Positions 7,044 to 17,433 of a DNA stretch of 64,000 nucleotides are shown piece after piece. This stretch comes from Chitinophagaceae bacterium. Lineage in GTDB: Bacteria; Bacteroidota; Bacteroidia; Chitinophagales; Chitinophagaceae. The stretch spans positions 1 to 64,000 of the forward strand of contig JADJYK010000018.1 of NCBI GenBank assembly GCA_016719815.1, in the 5' to 3' direction. Under the pieces are notes generated by a model, which had not been told where the DNA came from, ran no database searches, and worked only from the letters and a program-made list of their open reading frames with translations. Every line of letters starts with the position of its first letter. Within the stretch, counting starts at the first letter, position 1. The position numbers were made by a program, and so were the translations under genes.

Positions 7044-9755
7044 CTAAAGACCCCGAGTCAAGCCCCCGCCTGTTTTGGCGGACAGGCGGGTTGCTATTAC
7101 TTTTTGTTTTTCATTTTTTATTTGACATACTATTCTTCTTTCTTTTTCTTCCTTCTTCGGCTTTGGTTTTTTCTTCATCCAGTCCGGGTCTTTTTTTAAG
7201 GCCTGCACTTCATCTAATTTGCACACATACAGGCTGCGGCCGTGGGTGGCCACCACAATTTCATTGTCCCGCTGCTGTATGGCAATATCATGTACAGGAA
7301 CTGATTTGGGCATACCTGCATTCCACAGCATAAAACTGTTACCGGCATCAAAGCTTACATACAGGCCGCCATCAGTTCCCACATATAGAATGCTGTCGTT
7401 CTTCGGGTCTTCTTTTATAACATTCACCGGTTCGGCGGGCAGGTTTTTGCCAAACTGCTTCCAGGTGCTGCCATAGTCATCGCTTACATACAGGTAAGGG
7501 AGAAAATTATCGTAGCGGTAGCCGTTTACACTTACATATACTCTTGCTTCTCTGTGCTGCGAGGCAGTAACACGGCTTACCCACAGGTTATGGGTGATGA
7601 GTTTACCGTTGTCTTCTTTGGCTTTCGCCTTTTTGCTTACCGGTTGGTAAGACGGGTCAGCATCTAACCGCTGCCAGGTATAACCACCATCTTTTGTTAC
7701 ATGCACATTGCCGTCATCGGTACCGGTATAAATTAACCCAAACCGCAGTGGCGATTCGGAGATGGTGGTTATTGTTCCAAAGGGCACATTGCCGGGAGCT
7801 TTACCATCGGTTAAGTCGTGGCTCATGGCAATCAGCGTATCGCCTTTGTTGAGTGAACGGTAAAAGCGATTACTGCCAAAGTATAGCACATCCTGGTTGT
7901 GATTACTCAGCAGGATGGGAGTTTGCCAGTTAAACCGCAGGGGCTTTTCGCCCAGTTCATGCTGCGGCCGGATGAACCGTTGCATCCTTTTTTTCTCTTT
8001 GTTATATCGGCCGTAATACCCAAACTGAGAGCCGGAATACATTGTTGCATTATCCCTTGTATCCACCTGTGCCTGCATTCCATCGCCGCCATTAATACGG
8101 CGGTAAGCATATTGTCCCTCATCTGTCCAGCCAATATCTTCTTTGTGATTGGATGGTCCCCACCAGCTTCCATTATCTTGCAGGCCACCATAAATATTAT
8201 AGGGTTTTGCATCATCGGTAGTAATTGCATAAAACTGCCCTACAGAAGGAGTGTTGGCTTTGAACCAGTGTTCGCCATTATCGTAAGTAATGTTGCACCC
8301 CCCATCGTTGCCATCAATTAAATGAGCATCATTTTTTGGATTCACCCATAAGGCATGATGATCGGCATGTACATTGTTCTTGTCAATTGTTTTAAATGTT
8401 TTGCCGCCATCGGTTGAGAGTTGTGCGTAGTAACCCAGTATAAAAACCTTATCGGGGTTATAGTATGATGCATAGATCTTGCCAAAATAGTAACCATAAG
8501 TGTAGAAGATGGAAATGGGTTTTGTGTTTGCTTTTTTCCACGATGAGCCGCCGTCTTCACTTTTATACACTTCACAGCCTTCGATGCCGGTATTTTGGAA
8601 GCCATCGTCACTGTCCATGTATTCCCACAGCACTGTGGGTTTTACTTTTTCGGAAGCAACCATTTCTTTTACATTCTTTGCAGTGTATTTTTCCGGAAAC
8701 TCATTGTTCTTAAGAAAGGTGTCGAGCAGGTTATCCTTCAATTGGGCAAATTGTTCTTTAGTGATTTCTTTGAAATCGGTTTTTTGATAGAAGGAGTCTT
8801 TCTTCGTTACAGTATCAGGTTTCCTGGTGTTATTGTCAACAATGGCCCAAACAATATTTGGGTTAAGCGGATATACAGCGATGCCAATCCTTCCGGTTTT
8901 TTTCCCATACATAAAACCGGAACCAAGGTCGGTGATGTGTTTCCAGGTTTCTCCACCGTGAGTGCTTTTGTGGATAGCACTGGTCATGCCACTTTCGGAG
9001 AAGAAATTGGCCCTGCGGGCCCGGAACCACATAGCTGCGAATATTTCATTGGGATTGGAGGGGTTAATGTCAAGGTCAACACATCCGGTATTATCATCAA
9101 TAAACAATGTTTGTTTCCAGGTTTTACCTCCGTCGCTTGTTTTGTATACACCTCTTTCGCTGTTGGGCGAATAGAGATGACCCATAACTGCCACCCACGC
9201 AACATTTTCGTTGCCGGGATGTAACTGAATTTTTCCAATGTGATGAGATTCGGGTAATCCCAGGTATTCCCATATTTCGCCATTATCGGTTGTTTTGTAA
9301 ATGCCCACACCGGCATATGAAGAGCGGCTGCTGTTTACTTCGCCGGTACCCACCCAAATGATGCGGGCAGTTTTGCGTATACCTTTTCCGATGGTTGTTT
9401 TTTCCCAGTTTATGGCAATATCACCGATGAAAAGCATATCGAGGCTGTCCATGATGGAAGTGAAACTTTGCCCGTTGTTGGTGGTATGCCACAGGCCACC
9501 GGTGGCATACGCTACATAAAATTCGTTTGCATTTTCGGGGTTCACCTCTACGTCCACTACACGGCCACTCATAATAGCCGGACCAATATTGCGGAAAGAA
9601 ACTTCTGTAAGCAACGAACGGGATTCCAGCAATCGTCTTTGTTCCAGCCATTTCATCCGCTCACCGGCAAGAGTAGGCTGAACCTGTGCAACGGAAAGAC
9701 TGACAATAAAGAGGAACGAAAATGAGAGAAATAACCGTAAAACAGGCAGTTGCAT
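7044..9755 (-). CDS. Large secreted BNR/sortilin-type beta-propeller protein
   Basis: A protein of about 900 residues with a Sec signal (MQLPVLRLFLSFSFLFIVSL, cleavage after SVAQ) and many Asp-box/BNR repeats such as TTNNGQSF, TTDNGEIWEYL, TSDGGKTWKQ, STHGGETWKH, SEDGGSSWKK, STDGGKTFK and TKDGGYTWQRL. This is the sortilin/VPS10-like group often annotated as 'glycosyl hydrolase, BNR repeat'. No sialidase Arg triad or FRIP motif is seen, so hydrolase activity is not supported. The start at 9755 is chosen because it begins the signal peptide directly. The C-terminus is odd: after the basic KKPKPKKEEKE tail the frame runs into a hairpin repeat (7065-7090) that supplies the final residues. Confidence 0.85.
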   Translation of the reverse strand: MQLPVLRLFLSFSFLFIVSLSVAQVQPTLAGERMKWLEQRRLLESRSLLTEVSFRNIGPAIMSGRVVDVEVNPENANEFYVAYATGGLWHTTNNGQSFTSIMDSLDMLFIGDIAINWEKTTIGKGIRKTARIIWVGTGEVNSSRSSYAGVGIYKTTDNGEIWEYLGLPESHHIGKIQLHPGNENVAWVAVMGHLYSPNSERGVYKTSDGGKTWKQTLFIDDNTGCVDLDINPSNPNEIFAAMWFRARRANFFSESGMTSAIHKSTHGGETWKHITDLGSGFMYGKKTGRIGIAVYPLNPNIVWAIVDNNTRKPDTVTKKDSFYQKTDFKEITKEQFAQLKDNLLDTFLKNNEFPEKYTAKNVKEMVASEKVKPTVLWEYMDSDDGFQNTGIEGCEVYKSEDGGSSWKKANTKPISIFYTYGYYFGKIYASYYNPDKVFILGYYAQLSTDGGKTFKTIDKNNVHADHHALWVNPKNDAHLIDGNDGGCNITYDNGEHWFKANTPSVGQFYAITTDDAKPYNIYGGLQDNGSWWGPSNHKEDIGWTDEGQYAYRRINGGDGMQAQVDTRDNATMYSGSQFGYYGRYNKEKKRMQRFIRPQHELGEKPLRFNWQTPILLSNHNQDVLYFGSNRFYRSLNKGDTLIAMSHDLTDGKAPGNVPFGTITTISESPLRFGLIYTGTDDGNVHVTKDGGYTWQRLDADPSYQPVSKKAKAKEDNGKLITHNLWVSRVTASQHREARVYVSVNGYRYDNFLPYLYVSDDYGSTWKQFGKNLPAEPVNVIKEDPKNDSILYVGTDGGLYVSFDAGNSFMLWNAGMPKSVPVHDIAIQQRDNEIVVATHGRSLYVCKLDEVQALKKDPDWMKKKPKPKKEEKERRIVCQIKNEKQKVIATRLSAKTGGGLTRGL
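7065..7090. repeat. Hairpin repeat inside the 3' end of the BNR gene
   Basis: A perfect 9-bp inverted repeat, CCCGCCTGT (7065-7073) and ACAGGCGGG (7082-7090), with an 8-base loop. It is GC-rich against an AT-rich background and encodes the odd last residues of the BNR protein. It may be a REP-like mobile palindrome that landed in the stop-codon region. Confidence 0.6.
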
Positions 9756-9859
9756 ATTTCTTTTTAATGGCAATAACATAAAAGCGTTTAAATTTCGTTA
9801 GTAAATTACACAGGCTTGCAGCAATTAGCTGATAGCTCTTCAATCAAACTTACTAAACT

Positions 9860-10588
9860 ATGCGATTGATTTTTGTACTGTTCCTGTTTATTTCACTGAG
9901 TGGTGCTTCGCAATGGAAAACGTATACACTGAATGTAAAGGGAGATACCCTGAACCGGGTTGACGTTACGGGCATGAAACAGGGACCTTGGGTCATATCC
10001 GTACCAGACCTTCGCGGCGAACGGGGATATGAAGAGGAAGGCTATTTTGAAAATGATTTCAAAGAAGGAATATGGAAGCGTTTCTCGCTTGAAGGTGTAA
10101 AGATTGCTGAGGAAAATTACCGTTGGGGAAAGCTGAATGGCAAGCAACAGTATTTTACCTATAACGGCGGATTAATGCGGGAAGAAAGCTGGAGGGCTAT
10201 TGACCCGGCCAATCCATTTGACACAGTTGCCGTTTATGACTTGAAAGATCCGAGTAAGGTGCTTGACTATGTGGTGGTAAAGAATGAAGGCCTTGCGATG
10301 AAACATGGCAGATGGACCTACTATGATGCCCGTGAAGGAACCGTAGAAGCTACTGAGTTTTATGTAATGAATAAGCTGCAAACGGATGACGGTGGCATGA
10401 TTGGGGATGATGATATCAGGCCATTGTCTGTAAGCAGTGGCAGAACTGCAGCAACTGATACAGTAACTGTGAAAAAAACGGTAAAACCACAGGCTGTGCT
10501 TGATTTTGAGAAAAAAAATTCGGGTAAGAAAAAAGTAAAGGTCAGAGATGGTAACACCAGTGGTTATAAACCTGAGCCGGTTCCCTGA
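9860..10588 (+). CDS. Secreted MORN-variant (YwqK-like) repeat protein
   Basis: A 242-residue protein with an N-terminal signal peptide (LIFVLFLFISLSGASQ). Degenerate MORN-variant repeats run from residue 40 to about 150: MKQGPWVISVPD, EEGYFENDFKEGIWKRF, WGKLNGKQQYFTYNGGL and MKHGRWTYYDAREG. Such beta-hairpin repeats are common in Bacteroidota secreted proteins and serve as binding or structural modules. The C-terminal 60 residues are low complexity and rich in Lys/Thr/Val. No enzyme motif is visible. It is divergent from the BNR gene, with a gap of about 100 bases shared by both promoters. Confidence 0.75.
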   Translation: MRLIFVLFLFISLSGASQWKTYTLNVKGDTLNRVDVTGMKQGPWVISVPDLRGERGYEEEGYFENDFKEGIWKRFSLEGVKIAEENYRWGKLNGKQQYFTYNGGLMREESWRAIDPANPFDTVAVYDLKDPSKVLDYVVVKNEGLAMKHGRWTYYDAREGTVEATEFYVMNKLQTDDGGMIGDDDIRPLSVSSGRTAATDTVTVKKTVKPQAVLDFEKKNSGKKKVKVRDGNTSGYKPEPVP

Positions 10589-10603
10589 TGCGCTCAGATA
10601 ATT

Positions 10604-11438
10604 CTATTTTTTGAATTTAATATAAGGTTTCAGTACCCTGTCCCAGCCCTTCTTAATCTTTTTATATTCAGCAATTGCAATCGCTGGCCGGCGGCCACCC
10701 AAAAAAACCGCTTTCGATAAAGTAGTCATACTTTTCAGGGTTGCTGCCGTATATCAGTGCGGCGATGGTGTAGAAGCGCTGCATATCCAGTGAGTGTTCA
10801 TCCCAGAAGGGCAATTGGGGTTCTTTGCCTTCCTTTTTCAGCCGCAGATAGGCTGTATCATTAATCATTTTCTGATAGTTCTGCAGAAAGAAATTGGCAC
10901 CTTCCATGGTGGCTTTTACTCCCTCGGGTACTTCATTGCTGGCCAGAAAGTAAAACGAAAAATAATCGGCTGCATCTTCTTCTTTCCCTGTAAGCGGTAT
11001 ATCCAGCAAATCAATCATGGCGTGGCCGATTTCGTGGAAATAAATAAAGGAAAGCACATTGCCGATTTTTTCTCCCAGTTCAGTCGGGTCGGGGATAGAA
11101 TCAACATAATTCTTATACAGGTAATCCAGCATCTGATAGCAGAGAATCAGCTCTTTTCTGTCTGAACTATAGAAAGCATTGATAACGCCGCAGTCTCTTA
11201 ATGAGAGGGTAAGTTGTCTGTCCATCCGGAATACATCGTTCACCACTTTGCCCATTGTTTCGAGAAACCTGTCTTCTTTAAATGAATCGTGCCATACCAG
11301 GAAGGAGGAATCTTCGGTTGGCTCGTAGTAAACTTTAACTCTTTTCTCGACCGGCTTTTTAACCGGTGTTGTTTTTTGTGCAGAAGCCGGAAGAGTTGTG
11401 ACAGCAAGGAAGCAGAAAGCAAAAAGAATGCGGTGCAT
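10604..11438 (-). CDS. DUF4344-type zinc metallopeptidase, frameshifted near the C-terminus
   Basis: Putative exported metallopeptidase. After a signal peptide (MHRILFAFCFLAVTTLPASA) the HExxH zinc motif is at residues 135-139 (HEIGH), followed by the third-ligand region EEDAADYFSFYF, both typical of DUF4344. As written the frame ends with an odd tail (WPPASDCNC). Removing one base from the A7 run at 10701-10707 gives GFLGGRRPAIAIAEYKKIKK and then WDRVLKPYIKFKK, stopping at 10604. That ending matches the family's conserved C-terminal EY...W..LL.P pattern, so I give the restored span. The start at 11438 fits the signal peptide better than the upstream ATG. Confidence 0.82.
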
Positions 11439-11530
11439 GGTAACTTGTTTTGTTACGCTAAAATAACAAAACAAATTTTGCACTCAATACCTTGCTGTGG
11501 GTATTTATGTATATCTAAAACCCGTATGTT

Positions 11531-13246
11531 TTAAGCCAAGGCCAATGCAGGCTTTGCCGTTTCAGAAGATTTCTCAGCAACCTTCTGAAGTGCATTCACT
11601 TCTGCGTTGCAGGCTTCCCACAAGGAGTAGCCACCAGAGAGGTTATTTATTTCGGTGAAGTTGTTTTGCTTCAAAATTCGGTAAGCCAGGTAACCCCGTA
11701 GTCCTATCTGGCAATAAATGAAAATTGGTTTGCCGGCCGGTATTTCATTCATTCTATCTCTTAGGTCATCAAGTGGAATATTGATTGCACCTGGAATAGT
11801 TCCATGACTGAATTCTTCTTTTGTGCGGACATCAATCAGGGTTCCTTTTTCAGCAAGTGTGGTGGCCTCATCCCAGTAAACGAAGGAAACTTTTTTCTCA
11901 AGGATATTCATGGCCACAAATCCTGCCATATTAACCGGATCTTTTGCAGAAGAATAAGGCGGAGCATAAGCATGTTCAAATTCTGCCAGATCGTAAATTG
12001 TGCCTTTCAGTTTTATGATGGTGGCCAGTACATCAAGACGTTTGTCAGCACCTTCATAACCTGCCACCTGTGCGCCGAGCAATCTTCCGGTTTTAGGAGA
12101 GAAAGCAATTTGAATGGTCATCAGTTGTGAGCCGGGGTAATAGCCGGCATGAGAGCCGCTGCGGGTTGTGGAAACAATATGCGGGATTTCTGCGGCCATT
12201 AAATGTTTAGCAGCAGTGCCTGTGGTGCCTACCGTCATGTCGAATATCTTAACAATCGCAGTATTGATAGCGCCTTTATAAGACTCAGTATTTCCGTTAA
12301 TGATGTTATTGGCACAAATTCGTCCTTGCTTGTTTGCCGGACCTGCGAGATAAGTGTTTATTGATTGTCCGGTAAGCGGATTCTCAAATTCAATAGCATC
12401 GCCTACTGCGTAGATATCGGGGTTGGAAGTTTGTAGAAATTCGTTTACCCAGATACCTTTTGCTGCACCAAGTTTTAACCCGGCATTGGCGGCCAGTTTG
12501 GTATCAGCCCTTACACCAATTGAAAGAATTACAATATCGGCATCCATCGCTTCACCTTCTTTCACCAATACCCTGATGCCGGTTGCTGTTTTTTCAAAAC
12601 CGGAAACAGCAGTTTGCAGCCGCAGGTCCACACCTTTACCGCGGATATGCTGCTGTACCAATGCGGCAATTGGATAATCGGTTGGGGCCATTACCTGTTT
12701 GGCCATTTCCACAACTGTTACAGCAATACCAAGATGATGCAGATTTTCGGCCATTTCGAGACCGATAAAGCCACCACCGATGACTACTGCTTTCTTGATT
12801 CCTTTTCGCTGTACATATTCCTTTATTCTGTCAGTGTCATTTACATTGCGGAGTGTAAAAATACCGGCAAGATCAATACCGGGAAGGGGAGGACGGATAG
12901 GTTCTGCTCCGGGTGAGAGCACCATCTTATCGTAAGTTTCTGTGTATTGTCTTCCTGATATCAGGTCAGTAACCGAAACTGTTTTCTTTTCTGGGTCAAT
13001 GGCGGTAACTTCAGAACTTACCCGTACATCTATATTAAAACGTTGTTTGAAATTTGCCGCTGTTTGTACAAAAAGCTGGTTTCTTTCTTTGATAACATCT
13101 CCTATATAATAGGGCAGGCCACAGTTGGCATAAGAAATAAATTCCCCCTTTTCAAAGAGTATGATTTCTGCTTTCTCCTCTATTCTGCGAAGTCTTGCTG
13201 CCGTACTGGCACCACCTGCCACACCTCCGATAATAATGTATTTCAT
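11531..13246 (-). CDS. CoA-disulfide reductase fused to a rhodanese domain
   Basis: A 571-residue two-domain flavoenzyme. Residues 1-445 are a pyridine nucleotide-disulfide oxidoreductase with an FAD motif (IIIGGVAGGASTAARLRR), the single redox Cys42 in SYANCGLPYY that marks the CoA-disulfide reductase/NADH oxidase group, an NAD motif (AVVIGGGFIGLEMAE) and the FAD-binding YAVGDAIE. Residues about 460-545 form a rhodanese domain with VRTKEEFSHGTIPGAINIP and active Cys512 in IYCQIGLRGY. These fusions act on CoA disulfide or CoA persulfide and polysulfide. The tail after the rhodanese is short and has no TusA domain. The gene is intact. Confidence 0.92.
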   Translation of the reverse strand: MKYIIIGGVAGGASTAARLRRIEEKAEIILFEKGEFISYANCGLPYYIGDVIKERNQLFVQTAANFKQRFNIDVRVSSEVTAIDPEKKTVSVTDLISGRQYTETYDKMVLSPGAEPIRPPLPGIDLAGIFTLRNVNDTDRIKEYVQRKGIKKAVVIGGGFIGLEMAENLHHLGIAVTVVEMAKQVMAPTDYPIAALVQQHIRGKGVDLRLQTAVSGFEKTATGIRVLVKEGEAMDADIVILSIGVRADTKLAANAGLKLGAAKGIWVNEFLQTSNPDIYAVGDAIEFENPLTGQSINTYLAGPANKQGRICANNIINGNTESYKGAINTAIVKIFDMTVGTTGTAAKHLMAAEIPHIVSTTRSGSHAGYYPGSQLMTIQIAFSPKTGRLLGAQVAGYEGADKRLDVLATIIKLKGTIYDLAEFEHAYAPPYSSAKDPVNMAGFVAMNILEKKVSFVYWDEATTLAEKGTLIDVRTKEEFSHGTIPGAINIPLDDLRDRMNEIPAGKPIFIYCQIGLRGYLAYRILKQNNFTEINNLSGGYSLWEACNAEVNALQKVAEKSSETAKPALALA

Positions 13247-13380
13247 CTTCTGTTTCTTGTTTTACTGCTGCAAAGAGAAGATGAATTAAAGAAAAATTGT
13301 GGAACTGATGTCACATTTGGTATTTGATTTTCGTCATGCTTTTTAATCCAAATCCCGAAACATTGTTTCAGCCCAATAAA

Positions 13381-13402
13381 AAGGCTGATATTAATCAGCC
13401 TT
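13381..13402 (-). terminator. Terminator of the ABC exporter operon
   Basis: A 9-bp perfect stem, AAGGCTGAT / ATCAGCCTT, with a 4-base loop. Read on the minus strand it is followed by TTTTTATT. It lies about 20 bases past the restored stop of the permease gene. Confidence 0.75.
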
Positions 13403-13421
13403 AATAAAATGTATTTTATCA

Positions 13422-14697
13422 TTAGTTCTTTCGTAATGCCCATTTTATCATTTCTTTCCAACTGGGCTTTTTGCCATACATCAGGATTCCGGTGCGGTAT
13501 ATTTTTCCGGCAAACCAGGTAGTAAAAATAAACCCGCTAATCAGCAAAGCCATTGATAATCCTATTTGCCACCAGGAACTGCCCTGGTATACCAAATGGA
13601 ATACGTACCATCATCACCACCGGCGAAGTAAAGGGTATGATACTTCCCCAAAATGCAACAGGGCCTGAGGGGTCATGCATTACGGCAGAGATCATAATCA
13701 TAGAGAATATCAGGGGCATCTGTACAGGAAAAGAAAGTGATTGGGCCTCTCTCATATCTTCATTAATAGAGCTGCCTATTGCAGCAAACAGAGAAGAGTA
13801 GAAGAAGAAACCACCCAGGAAGTAGAAAGCAAAAAAGAAAATGATCATAGGGATATTAATGCTGGCAAAAACCCTTTGCACCTGACCAACGATCTGGCTC
13901 ATACTGTCGGATGACTGACCAGCAGCATTTGTAATATTGTAAACAATAAAGATCAGTGCTATCCATAGGAAGAACTGGGTGATAGCAACCAGTCCTATTC
14001 CAACTATCTTGCCCAACATTAGCTGAAAAGGCTTGACAGATGACACCATCACTTCAGCAATTCGGTTTGTTTTTTCTTCGACCACACCCATCATAACCTG
14101 GGAGCCATAGATCAGTAAAATAAGGTAGATAACGAATGCGGAGATAAAGCCTATCAGTGCGGCTATTTCAGAACTGGCATTTTCATCGTTAATATTTATT
14201 GCAGACAGGCTTACTATACTGGCATCTATTTGTTGCCTGATTGAATCAGATACGCCCAGCTTCTCATTTTTTATTTCATTCCAGATATTGTTCAGTTTGT
14301 TAGCTGCCGGCATTGTTGCCTCTACACCAAGTGTTTTTTCTGTTTTAAACTTCAGCCTGAAGCCCCGTTTTCAGTCATTTTGTTCCGGAATAACAATATA
14401 GCCGTCGAGATTAAGCTTCTCCATGTTACCGGCAATGCTGTCGGGCAACATGTTAACCGCCAGAAGGACGGAAGAACTGTCTTTCCGGTTTTCTCTTGCC
14501 AGTTTATCATTGGTAAAGTATCCTGAGGAGTCAACTACTCCAATGGTAAGTTTCTTAGCTCCTTTCGAAGCCATGTAACCGGATCCGAAAATGAGTAAAG
14601 CATAGAGGACCGGGAATAGTAAAGTGGAAATAATGAATGTTTTCTTCTTTATTCTTGTCAGGTATTCCCTTTTTATAATGAGCCAAATCTTTTTCAT
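13422..14697 (-). CDS. ABC-2 type (NatB-like) transporter permease, frame interrupted
   Basis: Membrane subunit of the exporter whose ATPase lies just upstream. The N-terminus (MKKIWLIIKREYLTRIKKKTF) and first span are followed by a periplasmic region, then five further spans, for example ALIGFISAFVIYLILLIYGS and FAFYFLGGFFFYSSLFAAIG. The sequence VVEEKTNRIAEVMVSSVKP is diagnostic of the NatB/YhaP group. The coding sequence is broken by a TGA at 14371-14373 inside the periplasmic loop, where two compensating indels may exist. It is broken again at the GGG run 13582-13584: skipping one base there gives GSSWWQIGLSMALLISGF and a normal C-terminus ending at 13422. Probable sequencing errors. Confidence 0.83.
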
Positions 14698-14715
14698 ATA
14701 TGGAAGTTTGAAGCG

Positions 14716-15645
14716 TTAAATGGTTTGAAACTGGCGGGCTGTTGGTGTGCCTTCCACCAGCCTGATGAAAATTTCATTGAGTGAAGGCAATATCTCATTG
14801 AAAGAATGAACGGTAACGTTTTGCTGAATAAGATAAGAGAGCACATCATTTGGCTTATTGCCTTCTTTAATTCTTACTATATAGCTGTTTTCTTTGTTGC
14901 GTACCATTTCAAAAGGCGCTGTACCGTTTTGTTCGGGTATGTGTTCTGCACCGATGCTGAAAAGATTTTCTTTAAAATCCTGTTTAACCTGCGCCACAGT
15001 GCCATCCAGAATTTTCTGGCCTTTGTTCACCAACACAATATGGGTACAGATTTCTTCCACCTGCTCCATCCGGTGTGTACTGAAAATAACGGTAGTGCCG
15101 TTTTGTGCCATATTGAAAATTTCATCCTTAATAAGGTTAGTATTTACCGGATCCAGTCCGCTGAAAGGTTCATCAAGGATTACTAATTTTGGTTCGTGCA
15201 GTACTGTGGTCACAAACTGCAGTTTCTGGCTCATCCCTTTTGAGAGGTCTTCCACTTTTTTATTCCACCAGCTTTCCATTTCAAATTTGATGAACCACTT
15301 TTTTATTTTTTCAAGTGCTTCTTTATGCCCCAGGCCTTTTAACTGGGCCAGGTACATAGCCTGTTCTCCAATCTTCATTTTCTTGTACAGTCCTCTTTCT
15401 TCGGGCATATAACCAATGCCAATAGTATCGTTTACGGGGTCAAATTTTTTGCCATCGAAAAATATCTGTCCATCATCCGGGTAGAATATTCCGGTAATCA
15501 TCCGTATAAGAGTTGTTTTACCGGCTCCGTTCGGTCCTAATAATCCAAATATCTGTCCACGGTCAACGGTCAGGCTGATGTCGTCAACTGCTTTCTGTGT
15601 GGCAAAATATTTTTTAAGATTCTGAAGTTCAAGAATTGAAGGCAT
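14716..15645 (-). CDS. ABC transporter ATP-binding protein (NatA-like)
   Basis: A 309-residue ATPase with Walker A GPNGAGKTT (residues 37-45), signature LSKGMSQKLQF, Walker B LVILDEPFSGLDP and switch His in FSTHRMEQVE. The C-terminal 90 residues form the extra DUF4162 domain typical of NatA/YhaQ exporters. It pairs with the ABC-2 permease that starts 19 bases downstream in the same direction. Substrates of this group include sodium ions, antibiotics or lipids; the sequence does not tell which. The gene is intact. Confidence 0.93.
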   Translation of the reverse strand: MPSILELQNLKKYFATQKAVDDISLTVDRGQIFGLLGPNGAGKTTLIRMITGIFYPDDGQIFFDGKKFDPVNDTIGIGYMPEERGLYKKMKIGEQAMYLAQLKGLGHKEALEKIKKWFIKFEMESWWNKKVEDLSKGMSQKLQFVTTVLHEPKLVILDEPFSGLDPVNTNLIKDEIFNMAQNGTTVIFSTHRMEQVEEICTHIVLVNKGQKILDGTVAQVKQDFKENLFSIGAEHIPEQNGTAPFEMVRNKENSYIVRIKEGNKPNDVLSYLIQQNVTVHSFNEILPSLNEIFIRLVEGTPTARQFQTI

Positions 15646-15744
15646 AGTATCGGTTTTGGGTTGTAAAATTAGTCTTCCTTATGGAAAATGAATTGTAATC
15701 CGGTGAGATGCGTAAATAGCAGGGTGAACTGCCGCTGCAAAGGA

Positions 15745-17314
15745 TTAACGGTGTAAGCCAACTTTTTTTGCAACCAGTACGGCTACCCGTTCGCCATCCA
15801 TCGCCGCACTTACGATGCCGCCGGCATAACCAGCACCTTCACCACAGGGGTAAAGATTGGTTATTTGGGGATGATTTAATGTATCCGGATTCCGTGGAAT
15901 CCGAACCGGCGATGAGGTTCTGGATTCTGTAGCCACTACGACAGCTTCATTAGTATAATATCCCTTCATTTTTTTGCCGAAGGCTTTTAAATGCTTCACG
16001 AAGCCGCTGATGGATAAAGCCGGGAAGCACCTCGGCCATATTAACAGATTTAACTCCGGGCAGATAAGAACAGTTGGGTAGAGTGGAGGAACTGATGTTT
16101 TCTGAAAAATCTGCAAGCCGCTGTGCCGGTGCTACAAACTTTCCACCGCCTGCATTAAATGCTGCTTTCTCAACGGACTGCTGAAAATGCATAGCTGCCA
16201 ACGGTCCCATTTTTCTGAAGGACTGCCAGTCTTTTTCCGCTACCGATACTACAATACCACTGTTGGCGTATGGATTATTTCGTTTTGAGGGGCTCCACCC
16301 GTTCACTACAAGTTCACCGGGAGCAGTAGCAGCCGGTGCAATTATACCACCCGGGCACATACAGAAAGAAAATACACCTGTACCATCCACTTGTTGTACC
16401 AGGCTATATGATGCCGGAGGCAGGAAACGGTCTCTTATAGTACAATGGTATTGTGCTGTGTCAATCAGGGCCTGGGGATGTTCGGCCCGTACACCTAATG
16501 CAAAGGGTTTTGCTTCAATCAAAATCTTCTTATCGTGTAATAACGTAAAAATATCCCTGGCCGAATGGCCGGTGGCGAGTATTACGCTGGTTGCATTAAA
16601 CGAATTACCATCTGCAGTTTTAACACCTGTTATTTTATTGTTCTGAATGATAAGGTCTGTAACTTTCTTTTCAAAGTGATACTCACCGCCACAATCAATA
16701 ATTTTTTTCCGCATGGCGGTTATAATATGCGGCAGTTTGTTGGTACCGATATGTGGATGTGCTTCATACAGAATTTTTTCATCAGCGCCAAAATGAACAA
16801 AGAGATTCAGTATGCGGTCAATATTTCCTCTTTTGTTACTGCGTGTATAAAGTTTACCATCACTGTATGTGCCGGCACCGCCTTCGCCGAAACAATAATT
16901 GCTATCGGGATTTACTTCTCCTTCCTTATTCAGAATGGCGAGGTCTCTGCGTCTTGCTCTCACATCTTTACCTCTTTCAAGAATAATTGGCTTAATGCCC
17001 AGTTCAATAAGTTGCAGTGCTGCAAATAATCCGGCAGGCCCTGCACCAATAATGATAATTGTTTGTTCAGCATTATTAATATGTCTGAAATTAAAATTCA
17101 GCAGCGGTCTTTGAAGATAAGGTTCATTAATAAATGTATTTACAGTAAGATTAATCCATGGTTGTTTTCCCCTTGCATCGGTTGAATATTTGAGGATGTT
17201 AAAACCAGTGATGGCAGACAGCGATTTTCCTTCTGTTTGAGCCAGGTATTTTTTTACCGCAGCTTCACTGGCTGCTTCAGAAGGAAGCAGTCTGAGTGTA
17301 ATTGTTTTTTGCAT
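15745..17314 (-). CDS. NAD(P)/FAD-dependent oxidoreductase (COG2509 group), frameshifted
   Basis: A large flavoprotein of about 520 residues. Residues about 85-120 carry the dinucleotide-binding motif IIIIGAGPAGLFAALQL. Group-specific motifs follow: CFGEGGAGTYSDGKL, VILATGHSARD, FCMCPGGIIAPA and, after the break, LYPCGEGAGYAGGIVSAAMDG, the FAD-contacting end. The frame breaks in the T7 run 15969-15975 (A7 on the coding strand). Skipping one base continues KKMKGYYTNEAVVVATESRTS and runs to the stop at 15745. The family has no firmly assigned substrate. The N-terminal 80 residues are the small extra domain seen in this group. Confidence 0.87.
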
Positions 17315-17433
17315 ACGTCAGGTATTTATCCTGAAAATTGTCAGGCAAAGATGCGACAAAAATCATATAAAATTATTAATCAAAAATTTTGCTTCCCATT
17401 TAAAATAGTAATACCTTGAAACAGTAACCAGTT

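Noticed and set aside
7044..9755. BNR protein as an active sialidase
   Set aside because: It has many Asp boxes but lacks the FRIP motif and Arg triad that mark GH33.
13243..13461. Minus-strand frame of 72 codons
   Set aside because: It overlaps the permease end and the terminator hairpin, and has no protein-like conservation.
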